A program made the position numbers and the translations under genes. Positions 32,063-41,780 of a stretch of 64,000 nt of DNA are shown here, piece after piece. The stretch comes from RGIG2206 sp045577615. Lineage in GTDB: Bacteria; Bacillota; Clostridia; Oscillospirales; Acutalibacteraceae. The stretch is from the NCBI GenBank assembly GCA_045577615.1, contig JAZNIT010000036.1, positions 6,955 through 70,954 of the forward strand, in the 5' to 3' direction. Each line of letters starts with the position of its first letter. Position 1 is the first letter of the stretch. Under the pieces are notes generated by a model, which searched no databases, was not told the origin of the DNA, and saw only the letters and a program-made list of their open reading frames with translations.

Positions 32063-33262
32063 TTAATTCTCCTTCGCTGCGAGCAGTCGTTCAAGGGTTT
32101 CAATGCGCGCTATTGTTTCTTGCAGTGCCTTTGATAAGTACGGTATCACAACTTCAGGTCTCACTTGCAGCAAAACCGAACCATCATTCTGCTTTATTTC
32201 TTTTACAGCAGAAGGTGCAATCCTTTGTAACTCTTGAGCAATGTAACCGATGTCTTCGTGCCCCTTGCCGTCAACCCAATCAAATTGGCGATGCGGGAGT
32301 GCTTTAACCATATCGATACCGCAAATGTTGGTGTCATCAATATTATTTTTCAGTTTTTCATCAGACGTCCAGTTTGCAAGTTCGGTTACAACGCCGTTAA
32401 CTTCGGCTTCAATTTTACCTTGGCTAAAAATTAAATAAGAATGTATGTCGGTGGGGTTGAAGTTAGGTTCTTCCCAACCCAAAACAGTCTTTTGACTATC
32501 GCTGGTCATAACTTTGCTACTTTTTCCATTATAACTTCTTCGTATTTGATATGTATCAGTAAACTCGGTAGTCATAAATAAATCGGATATTATATGTCTT
32601 GATTTTCCGCATTTAATCATTATTTGCTTCTTTAAATCTCTTTGGTCAAGGCGTGTCTCTATTGTTGCAACTTTGATTTTTTGACCAGTGGTCTCATCCA
32701 CAAACTCTAGATCATTTGACGAATAATAAGGGCTATCGTTGTCATCACCAGAAGTTTCTATGTCTATATGTATTTCCCCTTTTGGATTGGTGAGTTTGTC
32801 GATAAACAACTGTTTTGCCGTTGCAGTATTCATATCCGGCACAATCTCACTGCCAAGAGATAAGGATGTGCGATAAAGTTTAAATCTATACAGTACTATA
32901 TCGCCTTCCTGTTCTTGAGGTTCGGCATCATCTGTCGTTGTCGCTGTATCAAAATAAAAAGTTCTGTTGTTTTTGTCACATCGCAAGAGCAATATGCCGC
33001 GCCAATATTCGTCTTTTTTATCTTCGTGAATTTGCGGAATAGTGACTGTTTCAATACCATTAAACTGATATTGTCTGCCATCTATCCAAGCTATGCCTGA
33101 ACCGATTTCAACAGTATTTGTATTGATTACGGTTAACGGAAAGTCTGTTATAACATTCATTACTCCGTTGCTTATAAAGTTTGAAAATACTGATGCTAAC
33201 TGTTCAGCTGTCAATTCGACGGTATCATCGGGAGTGGAGTCCCACGGGAATCCTTTTGCCAT
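32063..33262 (-). CDS. Tail fibre with C-terminal S74 intramolecular chaperone
   Basis: 399 residues. The C-terminal ~100 residues match the peptidase S74 auto-chaperone: WTSDEKLKNNI (the cleaved SDxxLK motif), DIGYIAQELQRIAPSAV and a final coiled coil (QETIARIETLERLLAAK). Such domains trimerise fibres and then cut themselves off at the Ser-Asp site. The N-terminal half begins MAKGFPWDSTPDDTVEL and is a baseplate-attaching region. Probable receptor-binding role. Confidence 0.85.
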   Translation of the reverse strand: MAKGFPWDSTPDDTVELTAEQLASVFSNFISNGVMNVITDFPLTVINTNTVEIGSGIAWIDGRQYQFNGIETVTIPQIHEDKKDEYWRGILLLRCDKNNRTFYFDTATTTDDAEPQEQEGDIVLYRFKLYRTSLSLGSEIVPDMNTATAKQLFIDKLTNPKGEIHIDIETSGDDNDSPYYSSNDLEFVDETTGQKIKVATIETRLDQRDLKKQIMIKCGKSRHIISDLFMTTEFTDTYQIRRSYNGKSSKVMTSDSQKTVLGWEEPNFNPTDIHSYLIFSQGKIEAEVNGVVTELANWTSDEKLKNNIDDTNICGIDMVKALPHRQFDWVDGKGHEDIGYIAQELQRIAPSAVKEIKQNDGSVLLQVRPEVVIPYLSKALQETIARIETLERLLAAKEN

Positions 33263-33263
33263 T

Positions 33264-34388
33264 TTATATTCCTCCTTTTAATCTGCGGGATATTGTTTCA
33301 AATCGTGTTATCTTTGGGGTGCCAAAGGTTGCTGATATGTCTTTTTGGGCTGATGAATACGATACTGTTATTGTTGTGATTTCCATATTAGCCCTCGCCA
33401 CACTACCTATTTGAACGGTGCAAAGCCAGCCCAAGTCGTAATCTTTACCTCTAACAAGTTGCTTTGACATTTCAGCACTGATAGATTGGGATGCTCTATA
33501 TCCTTCCATTAACTGTTTGGCAAGCGTTTCGAAATCATCGTATATATTGTCTGAATCTGTGTTTGCAGATATGTCCAGTGCAGTTTCTCTTCGACGGTAT
33601 CCCGAATACTCCTTATCGTCAAGGGTGTACTCTAAGGTTAGTTTTTCCCATTCATCAAGAGAATCAGAGCGAGTACAATAAAACACATTAGCGCTTTGAC
33701 CAATATCACAAGTGTAGCTCGCGCTTTTTGCTGTGCCCCTTGCAACCTGCAATATAACAGGTTTGCGTATTGTCTGTTCAATCGTCGCATCAACCAACGG
33801 AATAATGTCGAAGACAAAATCACATTTTTTAGGTGAGCCGTAAATGTGCCAACCTATTTGGTTGCGTTCTCCAATTTCAACAAGTGCTTCGTCAAGATAT
33901 TTATATCGATATAAATACGCATCATTGGGGGCACCTCTGTTTTTGTCATCGGCAATTCGCAATCCTATAATCTTTCTCCGAATGTCCGCAGTGTTTATCA
34001 TATGCCTATCGACTGCTGTTTTCATAATCGTTTCGGTGGCTCCTGATGCGCTGTCGTATGCTTTTACATCGGTGTTTAATGTTTCATCGGTCGGAGTTAT
34101 AACCCTCCGATGCGCCCACTCTTTTAACTGCGAGCCGCTCACTGTAATTTTAGGATTGCTGTCGTCAGCATTAAACACACCTGTTATGACAGCCCAATAC
34201 TCGCCGTCTATCAACAGCACTCTATCTTCTTTAAACTGCTCAGCATACGGTGCATTTGGTGATATGTTAATCGAAAACGTACCTATTGTGTATTTTTGAA
34301 AGGTAAAAGAACCAATCGCTCTATTGGTAATACCTACAAGACGCATATTTGCAGATGTGTTATCTACATCATAAATTGCAATTTGCAC
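33264..34388 (-). CDS. Tail-associated protein, ReqiPepy6 Gp37-like
   Basis: 374 residues. The N-terminus MQIAIYDVDNTSANMRLVGI and DRVLLIDGEYWAVITGV, TVSGSQLKEWAHRRVI match the Gp37-like family found between Dit and fibres. It would form the tail tip hub (Tal-like). GTG start overlaps the Dit stop by one base. Confidence 0.85.
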   Translation of the reverse strand: MQIAIYDVDNTSANMRLVGITNRAIGSFTFQKYTIGTFSINISPNAPYAEQFKEDRVLLIDGEYWAVITGVFNADDSNPKITVSGSQLKEWAHRRVITPTDETLNTDVKAYDSASGATETIMKTAVDRHMINTADIRRKIIGLRIADDKNRGAPNDAYLYRYKYLDEALVEIGERNQIGWHIYGSPKKCDFVFDIIPLVDATIEQTIRKPVILQVARGTAKSASYTCDIGQSANVFYCTRSDSLDEWEKLTLEYTLDDKEYSGYRRRETALDISANTDSDNIYDDFETLAKQLMEGYRASQSISAEMSKQLVRGKDYDLGWLCTVQIGSVARANMEITTITVSYSSAQKDISATFGTPKITRFETISRRLKGGI

Positions 34389-35278
34389 TACAACATCACC
34401 TCGCCGAATTCGAACGTTGCAACTTTTTCGGAATTGGCAACCATATTTTTCACAACAACGTTATTATCACCGGGAGCCATATCGAAATCAATTGACGAGT
34501 CTAAGCTAATCCAGTAGGTAGCGTTATATACTTCGCCTGATTCACTGTACAATCTAACGGTAAGGTTAACAGGATTGGTATCAACCTCAACTTTAAAGCC
34601 TTCCGAAACGCCTCTGTTAAGCGCAAGCATTTTGTTGGTGGTTTTATTGATTAAAATAGGAGCTGAAACAGAAGGGTAAAAAGTTACTTTTGGATATACA
34701 TTATAGTAGCCCGGTACATATATGTTTTGAGATGCTGATATAATATTTCCCATTGTAGTTGGCAATACCGACGGTAATTCTACAAGTCCACCGCTTATAC
34801 CAATATCTACATTTTGCATATGTACTGAATGCCAATAAGGGTCAGGAGCAATCAAATCAAAGGTGTAGTTTCTTGTTAATCCGTTCCATTCACTCATAAT
34901 CGGTAACGAGTTCGATATGCATTCAACGGTCCATGATTTTAAGCCATCGAAATAGATTAAGGTAACAGTACTTAACGGTGAAAATATATGGTTGAGTTTA
35001 GCGGTCATCCTGCGGTCTACTTCTTCGATAGGAATATCGCGCGTGCCAAGATTATATGATAACAGTGTGGCAGCGAATTTAATTGGACGCGAAGATAGTT
35101 GTTTGGAATATATCTGCGTGCCATTGATGCCAAAGGATGTCCGCTCGTCAAAAACGCCGCTAACCGTTGAATAATTAAACTGATTGAAATCCATAAACAA
35201 ACCGGCGCCAACATCAGATTCAAATATAACAAGTTCGGTGCCGTTTGTGCAGGTTAATTTCTTTTTCAAGCCGCTCAT
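34388..35278 (-). CDS. Distal tail protein (Dit)
   Basis: 296 residues, gp19.1/Dit-like. Position directly after the tape measure gene and the blocks FGINGTQIYSKQLSSRPI and PDPYWHSV (typical end of the Dit core) support this. A C-terminal carbohydrate-binding-like extension is possible. Overlaps the tape measure stop by four bases. Confidence 0.82.
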   Translation of the reverse strand: MSGLKKKLTCTNGTELVIFESDVGAGLFMDFNQFNYSTVSGVFDERTSFGINGTQIYSKQLSSRPIKFAATLLSYNLGTRDIPIEEVDRRMTAKLNHIFSPLSTVTLIYFDGLKSWTVECISNSLPIMSEWNGLTRNYTFDLIAPDPYWHSVHMQNVDIGISGGLVELPSVLPTTMGNIISASQNIYVPGYYNVYPKVTFYPSVSAPILINKTTNKMLALNRGVSEGFKVEVDTNPVNLTVRLYSESGEVYNATYWISLDSSIDFDMAPGDNNVVVKNMVANSEKVATFEFGEVML

Positions 35279-37977
35279 CCCCCATACATGATCCTGTTGT
35301 ACACATCAACAATCATCTGCTCCACCTGCACCGCAGTTAAGCCGTTTGCATTAATTGTCATGTTGTTTGTAGTCGTGTTATTATTTGTGGTGCTTCCTGC
35401 CGCCGCATATGACTGTTGCATGTTTGAGACCGCCATTTCACCAGCAACTTTTAGAGCATCTATCTGTGCCTGTATAGCTTCTTTTTCTTTTTTGGCCGCA
35501 GCTTCAATCTCTGCCTCTTTTATATCGTTTTCAAGCCTCTTAATTTCTTTTTGTAATGACTTTCGGCTCTCGGTGTCGGTAGTAAAGGCAAGTTTTGCCC
35601 TGGCATGTTCAAGTTGAAGTTGCTTGTTGGTAGATTCTTGTAGCTTTTTTCGGGCGGCAAGTTCAGCATCGATAGCAGCTATTTTTGCGTTGGCTTCTTT
35701 TTCTGCAAGAGAAACGGTGTTGTTTACAAAATCCTCAAAATCAGCAAGCATTTGCTGTTGATGCTCTTGTTGTGCCTTGCGCAATTTAAGGTCAGCTGAA
35801 TACCAGTCAGAAGTGTTCTTCTCAAAATAATTATCACGATAGTGCTGTAATCGGCTGAGATATTCCTGATATCCAATAAGACCAACTTCATAAAGATACT
35901 CGGTTTCAGAAAGATAGACCGCCGCTTTGGTTGTGCCTCCACCGCCTGAATCACTACCTGAATCACTACCTGAATCATTACCCAAACCGCTTGTGGTAGA
36001 CTGTTTTAACAGTTCGTTTAATTTTTTGTCATACTCATTATATTTTTTTAGCGCTTTTTGAGCCGCTTCTATTTGTCCGTCTAATTCTTCTATTTCTGCA
36101 CTATCTCCAAAAGCATTGTACTTGAGGACAAAATTTGCAAAGAAATCTTTAAACCAGTTACCCGTGCTATATTCTTTGTTTTTGGCGTCTTCTTTGCTCT
36201 TTTTGAGGTTAGAATTGGTGGCTTCAAGTTCTTCTTTTGAACTAACACCATATTCATCAAGCAACTGCAACTGTGCATTAGCAAATTCTTTTGCTTTACT
36301 TTCAGCGGCTTCGGCTTGAATCAGCCTTTTTTTTGCTTCAACAACCTCATCAATAGAGCCGCTTAGTTCTTTATAAAGTCCTGCTTCTTCATCAACAAGG
36401 CTTAATGTGTTTGGCAATATGCTGTTGATTTGTGAAACTATATTGGCTAACTCCCGCCGCTTGCTTATATCGTCACCGACTTTGCCGTTAAGTTCATAAA
36501 AACGGGTCGCTAATTTTTCTACATACGCCAACTCGCCCATTTGAGCCGTTACATTATCATCTATTGCTTTGGTAGCCTCTTTAACTGACTCAGATAAGGA
36601 TTCTGTTTTGTCTGCTGTCAAAGATGCCGCCAAAGCATAACTTCCCAGCGCAGATATCAGTAAAGAAATCACAGTAATCACAGCGCCCATCGGGTTGCTT
36701 GCCTGTGCAGCATTCAGAGCAGTTTGTGCCGCTGTAGTGCCGGTTAATTTTGCTTTAAGTGCATCATATGCGGTACTAAGCACAGGTATTATACCGATTA
36801 TTTTGCTTGTAACGGTAAATGCAGGACCAAGTGTAGCTACAAAAAGAGCAAATGTAATAATGGCTTTTTTTGTACCGTCATCAAGTTCGCCGACTTTTGA
36901 CAACAGCTCGTTAATATTCTGTATCATCGGCAAAACAATAGGGATAAGTTCTTTGCCTGCCATTGCGGCAACATCCTTTAACGATTCTGTAAGTATGCGC
37001 AACTGATTAGCAGTACCATCTGATGTTCGAGCAAAGTCACCTTGTGCGTTTTTTGTACTATCAAGTACATAATTCATCCTTAATGCCATTTTTTCATACT
37101 GTGACATTTCCGATATGCTTTTTGTTATGCCTTTGGTTAGCGCATAGTTAGCGAGATTGGCCTCGGTCATTACAATGCCGAGTTTTTTTAGAGCCTCGGT
37201 TTCGCCCGTAAATATGCCCGCAAGCGCCGTTTGAGCTTCGTCAATAGAAATGTTTTTGAACGATGCAAGGTCACCTGCTAATCCAACTAGTGTTTTAGAC
37301 ATATCAGCTGCTTCGGATTTAGAGGCACCCATTGAGGTTGCCATATCGCCAAAGAAAGAGGACATTTCAAGGGCGGATGATTTAGCAATACCGTAAGTAA
37401 TAAGAGTAGTGTTTGAAAAGTCCTCAACTATAGATGCAGAATCACCAAAAGACACTTGCACCTTATTTAGACTCTCTTCCATATCTGAAGCCATTTTCAC
37501 CGATGCTGTGCCAGCCGCTAAAATAGGCAGAGTTGCTGTTGTGGTCAGAGTTCTTCCAATTTTCCCAAGCCTATCAGATACCTCTTGAATTGTCTTTTTT
37601 ATGCTATCGAGCCTAATTTTGTTGAGATTTTGCAGTTCTGCTTGAAGCTTTTCTGCTTGAGATTCGGTGTTCGCTATCTCTTTTCTAAGAGCATTAAATG
37701 CTTTTTGATTTTCTTTTGTAACACCGCCATCTTGTTGCTCCATCTCAGTCAAGCGTTTTTTTAAGATGTCCAGTTTTTGAATTGTGCTATTCGATGCTTT
37801 TTGCAGTTCTTGGTGTGCTTGACTGAACTTTTTTGCATCAAATCCTTGAGAAAGCTCCTTTGTTAAACTGTTATAATTCTTTTTTGCCGTTTTGGTGTGT
37901 TGTTCTAATGCCTCTAATCCTTCAACTGCCCCCGTTGTATCAGAGGTAAATATCAATTTATATGTTTTTTTCGCCAT
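35275..37977 (-). CDS. Phage tail tape measure protein
   Basis: 900 residues. Coiled coil in the first 140 residues, then the TP901-family tape measure core (TVKMASDMEESLNKVQVSFG-like; FFGDMATSMGASKSEAADMS; TGETEALKKLGIVMTE), hydrophobic segments around residues 360-450 (IITFALFVATLGPAFTV; MGAVITVISLLISALGSYAL), a Ser/Gly-rich linker and a long C-terminal coiled coil. Length sets the tail length; at about 1.5 angstrom per residue roughly 130 nm is expected, an inference. Confidence 0.93.
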   Translation of the reverse strand: MAKKTYKLIFTSDTTGAVEGLEALEQHTKTAKKNYNSLTKELSQGFDAKKFSQAHQELQKASNSTIQKLDILKKRLTEMEQQDGGVTKENQKAFNALRKEIANTESQAEKLQAELQNLNKIRLDSIKKTIQEVSDRLGKIGRTLTTTATLPILAAGTASVKMASDMEESLNKVQVSFGDSASIVEDFSNTTLITYGIAKSSALEMSSFFGDMATSMGASKSEAADMSKTLVGLAGDLASFKNISIDEAQTALAGIFTGETEALKKLGIVMTEANLANYALTKGITKSISEMSQYEKMALRMNYVLDSTKNAQGDFARTSDGTANQLRILTESLKDVAAMAGKELIPIVLPMIQNINELLSKVGELDDGTKKAIITFALFVATLGPAFTVTSKIIGIIPVLSTAYDALKAKLTGTTAAQTALNAAQASNPMGAVITVISLLISALGSYALAASLTADKTESLSESVKEATKAIDDNVTAQMGELAYVEKLATRFYELNGKVGDDISKRRELANIVSQINSILPNTLSLVDEEAGLYKELSGSIDEVVEAKKRLIQAEAAESKAKEFANAQLQLLDEYGVSSKEELEATNSNLKKSKEDAKNKEYSTGNWFKDFFANFVLKYNAFGDSAEIEELDGQIEAAQKALKKYNEYDKKLNELLKQSTTSGLGNDSGSDSGSDSGGGGTTKAAVYLSETEYLYEVGLIGYQEYLSRLQHYRDNYFEKNTSDWYSADLKLRKAQQEHQQQMLADFEDFVNNTVSLAEKEANAKIAAIDAELAARKKLQESTNKQLQLEHARAKLAFTTDTESRKSLQKEIKRLENDIKEAEIEAAAKKEKEAIQAQIDALKVAGEMAVSNMQQSYAAAGSTTNNNTTTNNMTINANGLTAVQVEQMIVDVYNRIMYGG

Positions 37978-37985
37978 ACAACCAC

Positions 37986-38477
37986 CTATCCGTATATTTT
38001 TTTAATTTCTTCATTGGTGAATTTTCGCATTTTCCCGGATTGTCGGTCGGTAGACATCATCTCATTACGCTTTGAAATAACTTCCACTATTACAAATATC
38101 GGCAACTTTTCTACCAAATAGGCAGAGAAGCCGCATATAGCCATCATAGCAAGAACATCCAACTCATTTATTGTGTCGGTGTCGGTGTTGCTACTGCAAC
38201 TATTTGTAGTACTTACCGCTACCTGCAGAATTGCTTCTCTAAATCTCAAAGCCGCCGCCGAAAACCTTCTGTCTCTTGCGGCGGCTTTTATAAATTTTGG
38301 ATAGGTTGGTCGATTTTCCTTAATAGAACACCACATCAAGCGCAACAAATGCTCTACATCAACTTTACCGGCAAACAATATTTCGATAAAAGACTCGCCA
38401 AATTCAGTCCTATATTCCAACAATGCGGCCATAGATGTGTCAAATTCGTAATAATGACGACCTACCTTATCAACCAT
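37986..38477 (-). CDS. Tail assembly chaperone
   Basis: 163 residues between the major tail protein and the tape measure gene, the fixed place of gpG/gpGT chaperones. YEFDTSMAALLEYRTEFGESF is typical of the Firmicutes form. The frame continues through the segment that other phages reach by frameshift (FTNEEIKKIYG at the end), so here the long form may be read directly. No slippery site was identified with confidence. Confidence 0.75.
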   Translation of the reverse strand: MVDKVGRHYYEFDTSMAALLEYRTEFGESFIEILFAGKVDVEHLLRLMWCSIKENRPTYPKFIKAAARDRRFSAAALRFREAILQVAVSTTNSCSSNTDTDTINELDVLAMMAICGFSAYLVEKLPIFVIVEVISKRNEMMSTDRQSGKMRKFTNEEIKKIYG

Positions 38478-38480
38478 AGA

Positions 38481-39107
38481 TTACTCCTCAGATGGTTCTT
38501 GCTGTGCAGGTGCCGTTGCAGGCGCAATAATAAGTACGGGAACCTTCTCTGCAAATGTTGTATATCCACTCTCTTCAGGTCGGCAAATAGACATAAAGCA
38601 AGTGCGACCAACACCCTTATCGTCTACATATTCTTTGCTTTCTGTTTCAAGTACAGGTGAACCATAAACAGTCAAAGGATATGAATATTCGCCGAATTCA
38701 ACGCTATTAGAATCAGTGTTGTGATTGAACGATGATGCACCGATTTCTACGTTATGCAACCACACCTTTACTGTCGAACGCGCGCCATCTTCTGACTCTT
38801 CGAAAAACTCATAATACAGACCTTCAAGGCGAATGGGGTTAGCGCCACCTACGATACCAGAAGAGCCGTCTGCCATCTTTACGCTACGACCTATATCCTT
38901 TTCTAATTCAGGATCTTGAGCTGTTACTCCAAGGCTTCCAGAAAAACCTGAGTCCGAAGTAATTTTAGCCACTAACTTGCCGTTGGCATACTGAGTAGCT
39001 TCTGCAATTTTGGGGTCAAGTGAAATTGCTTTGGAATATGTGATTTTTTTAACGGTTTTCGCATGCGAATATGCACCGTTTTTTATATTGTGATAACCAG
39101 CTTTCAT
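38481..39107 (-). CDS. Major tail (tube) protein, phi13-like
   Basis: 208 residues. The N-terminus MKAGYHNIKNGAYSHAKTVK, GSLGVTAQDPELEKDIG and RLEGLYYEFFEES resemble the phi13-family major tail protein. It forms the tail tube hexamers. Located between the HK97 gp10-like protein and the tail chaperone, as usual. Confidence 0.88.
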   Translation of the reverse strand: MKAGYHNIKNGAYSHAKTVKKITYSKAISLDPKIAEATQYANGKLVAKITSDSGFSGSLGVTAQDPELEKDIGRSVKMADGSSGIVGGANPIRLEGLYYEFFEESEDGARSTVKVWLHNVEIGASSFNHNTDSNSVEFGEYSYPLTVYGSPVLETESKEYVDDKGVGRTCFMSICRPEESGYTTFAEKVPVLIIAPATAPAQQEPSEE

Positions 39108-39122
39108 TGGATTTAATCTCCT

Positions 39123-39521
39123 TTATAATTTGTATTTTGCTTCTATGGTGGATACAGTTTCCGCATATACATCTTCAAGAAAGTTGTTCTCTTGAAGTTC
39201 ACCTCTATTTGCTCCACTTTTGGTCTGGCGTTGTTTGGTGCCATCAACAAGAAGGTGTGTAAGGCTTTTCTCAAGAGTGTTTTCTATCGTGTATGTTTTG
39301 AAACCAGCCATATATTTTTTTATAATTTCAAAACCTCTGGCGAATTTACCGGGCACTCGATTAGAACGTTTGCCAGTATACCGTTCTTTCCTTTTCGGTG
39401 CCTTTTCTGAAGTTTTTTTAAGAGCTATATCAGCCGCTTCCCTTATTATGTTGTCGGCTTCCTTTTTGTTTTGCTCTATGATGTCTCTAACATCCGATAT
39501 AACTTGCGCGAAATCAAACAT
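39123..39521 (-). CDS. HK97 gp10-like head-tail joining protein
   Basis: 132 residues from the ATG at 39521 (after GGTGGATAGCA). EKAPKRKERYTGKR and LTHLLVDGTKQRQ follow the gp10 pattern (SPVxTGxLR... ; LEFGT...). A longer frame into the neighbour (to 39629) was rejected. Overlaps the next upstream gene by eight bases. Confidence 0.8.
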   Translation of the reverse strand: MFDFAQVISDVRDIIEQNKKEADNIIREAADIALKKTSEKAPKRKERYTGKRSNRVPGKFARGFEIIKKYMAGFKTYTIENTLEKSLTHLLVDGTKQRQTKSGANRGELQENNFLEDVYAETVSTIEAKYKL

Positions 39522-39903
39522 TGCTATCCACCACTCTTTGCACAGAACGAGAGATATTAAACTCCATAGAGTCACAAAACTGTCCTGTTTCGGAATTATA
39601 TCCATTGCCTCGTGGCAGACTTTCGACACGAAACTCCGCTGCGGTCATTGCAAATTCTATATCTTGCATGATTTCGTTGAGTCGTGTCGCAGAAGAAGCA
39701 TAACAACCTACTTCTATGTATTCGCGCCGTTGAATAGGTTGACCGTTAGCATAAGCTGAATAGTGTCCGGGAATGCGCTTAAAGATAATATATTCTTCAG
39801 GCAAATTCTCTTCATCAGGCGCTATACCTTCAAGCCACGCCGGCGGTTTTCCTTTGAAATAACCGTCAAGCACCTCTTGGGCTAGTGCACATACATCTTT
39901 CAC
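39514..39903 (-). CDS. Tail completion/terminator-like protein
   Basis: 129 residues with GTG start overlapping the head-closure stop. Contains YIIFKRIPGHYSAYANGQ and YIEVGCYASSATRLNEIM, common in small phage tail-terminator (gp17-like) proteins. Position between head closure and tail tube supports the role; sequence alone is weaker. Confidence 0.7.
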   Translation of the reverse strand: MKDVCALAQEVLDGYFKGKPPAWLEGIAPDEENLPEEYIIFKRIPGHYSAYANGQPIQRREYIEVGCYASSATRLNEIMQDIEFAMTAAEFRVESLPRGNGYNSETGQFCDSMEFNISRSVQRVVDSNV

Positions 39904-40265
39904 GTACTCACCGCCCTGCTAATAGTAATTTGCATATATCTTCCTAACCGTCGTATATTTTCGACACCCGCTATTTTCCATATTTCATCGCCAATAACAA
40001 CACGACAACGACGATTTATTCGCTTATCGTACCGCAAGCGAATAACTGCCGTTTCTCTGCCAGCATCGGCATCGTTAATGACTGCATCTGTACTATGGGT
40101 GCTGATAAATTCGCAAAATTTATGCCGTACTTCGTCTGGCGAATTCGCTCCTATATCCTTCCACATCTCAACTTTATCTAGTTGTCCTAACGGTTTTTCA
40201 ATGGTCTTTGATTGAATACGCACAGGTGTACGAAACGAGCCGCAATCCACGTTGATGCTATTCAT
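39900..40265 (-). CDS. Phage head closure protein
   Basis: 121 residues from ATG at 40265 (AGGCGG eight bases upstream; a GTG at 40274 is an alternative). FRTPVRIQSKTIEKPLGQLD, RYDKRINRRCRVVIGDEIWKI and IENIRRLGRYM-like text fit the head-tail adaptor Ad1/SPP1 gp16 type. It caps the portal after packaging. Confidence 0.85.
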   Translation of the reverse strand: MNSINVDCGSFRTPVRIQSKTIEKPLGQLDKVEMWKDIGANSPDEVRHKFCEFISTHSTDAVINDADAGRETAVIRLRYDKRINRRCRVVIGDEIWKIAGVENIRRLGRYMQITISRAVST

Positions 40266-40557
40266 CGTCGGCACCGCCTAACTCTAATTGTCTGGTTATT
40301 GACCTTATGGTATACCTTACTTTTTCGTTTGCCTTATCAACAGTGAAAGAACGGCGGTCATAAAATTCTGTGCAAAGAGTGAGAACCAGCAAATTAACAA
40401 GAGCATCGTTCTCTTTAACATTGCCTTGTGCATTAAGTGCCGGTTTTCCTACAGTGTTTTTTACATATTCCTTGGCGGCTTGTATGCACAGTTCGATGTA
40501 ATCATCATCGTCATCAAAATCAACCTTCAAAAATCGTTTAACAGTGTTAACATGCAT
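40258..40557 (-). CDS. Head-tail connector (gp6-like)
   Basis: 99 residues. FLKVDFDDDDDYIELCIQAAKEYVKNTVG is the classic start of HK97 gp6-like connectors. Directly after the capsid gene, as expected. Confidence 0.92.
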   Translation of the reverse strand: MHVNTVKRFLKVDFDDDDDYIELCIQAAKEYVKNTVGKPALNAQGNVKENDALVNLLVLTLCTEFYDRRSFTVDKANEKVRYTIRSITRQLELGGADDE

Positions 40558-40609
40558 AGCTATCTCCCTTTGTATAGAGGGGATGATTGCGCATCCCCTC
40601 TAAAAATTA

Positions 40610-41755
40610 TCACTCTGTTACGGTTACATCAAGTTTGCCATAGCAGTAGCATTTATCAGAGCCGTCAAGCTGAATTGCGGTAATATGCTCAATCATTCGA
40701 GCGTAGGTTGTGTTGCGAGTAAAGCCTGCTTCGCTTGATGTGGCGAAACTGGTCTTACCAAGGTCAACAAATGCAGCGCCGTTGATGGTGTCACCATAGA
40801 ACATAGGCGCCTTGTTTTGCACAGTTGGCAATAAAGCGTTAGAATAAACCTTAACAGGATAACCTGCAAACAGTTTACGTGTGGGTTTGGTTGGATCAGG
40901 CTGAAGGATTGGACGACCTGTTTCATCAACTTCTGAGTCCAACTTGTCAAAGCCATCCTGGTTGGTGATGATGCGACAATTGTGCAGGGCGGCGGGGTCG
41001 AGGTGTTTGTTAATAGAAGACTTAAGGGCTTTGTATCCGGTAAGGTTTTTTGCTGTCTTGTCTTTTGACAATGCAGCAATTGCCATAGCGTTCTCGGTAA
41101 CGACTGCTTTTTTTGCAAAAATCTTAATAACATATTTAAGCAAATCGTTATCTGAAAGCGCCAACAAGGTATTGCTTAACTGAATAAGTGCACCTTTTTC
41201 TGAAAGGGTATACTGAACAGAAGCAAATTTAATGTCTTCATCTTCTTCTCCGTCAAGTCCATCAGTGAAGTCAATAAGACCTGTAACTGTATCAAAACTC
41301 TCAATAGGAAGTTTGCCTGACAAAGCCGCGGTTCGAATATATCCAATATCCTCTCGCATAGAACGATAGTCGCGAATTTTTTCACGGATGCGGGATTGGA
41401 TGTCTTCAGGAAGGATATATGCCTCACCGTTAGTACCGGCAGGATTCTCTAACGAGGGCAACAAAAGTGCGTTTTCTTTGTCAGAAAGTTTCTGCCCTGC
41501 AAACTTCTTTATTGCTGCTCGAATAAACGATGCATCTTCGCTGTTTTCACCGGGAATGTGGGTGGGCCTATGTGCGTTTTTAATTTCGTTCTTTTCTTCA
41601 TCATCCAGCACCTGCTGTATTGATATCTCGCGAGCACAGGTAAGCAATTTATCCCTTGTTGCCTCTGCGCCATCCAAATCTCCGGCATCAAGCTGCGCCT
41701 GCATCTGAACCTTTAATTGTTCTTTCTTTGCCAATAATTCTTCAAGTTTAGTCAT
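40610..41755 (-). CDS. Major capsid protein (HK97 fold)
   Basis: 381 residues. An N-terminal coiled-coil delta domain (LEELLAKKEQLKVQMQAQLD) is likely removed by the ClpP-like protease. The HK97 core includes YILPEDIQSRIREKIRDYRS, GALIQLSNTLLALSDNDL and the P-loop-like PVKVYSNALLP, with YARMIEHITAIQLDG at the end. Follows protease and portal in the classic order. Confidence 0.93.
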   Translation of the reverse strand: MTKLEELLAKKEQLKVQMQAQLDAGDLDGAEATRDKLLTCAREISIQQVLDDEEKNEIKNAHRPTHIPGENSEDASFIRAAIKKFAGQKLSDKENALLLPSLENPAGTNGEAYILPEDIQSRIREKIRDYRSMREDIGYIRTAALSGKLPIESFDTVTGLIDFTDGLDGEEDEDIKFASVQYTLSEKGALIQLSNTLLALSDNDLLKYVIKIFAKKAVVTENAMAIAALSKDKTAKNLTGYKALKSSINKHLDPAALHNCRIITNQDGFDKLDSEVDETGRPILQPDPTKPTRKLFAGYPVKVYSNALLPTVQNKAPMFYGDTINGAAFVDLGKTSFATSSEAGFTRNTTYARMIEHITAIQLDGSDKCYCYGKLDVTVTE

Positions 41756-41780
41756 TTTTATTCTCCTTAAAAATAATATT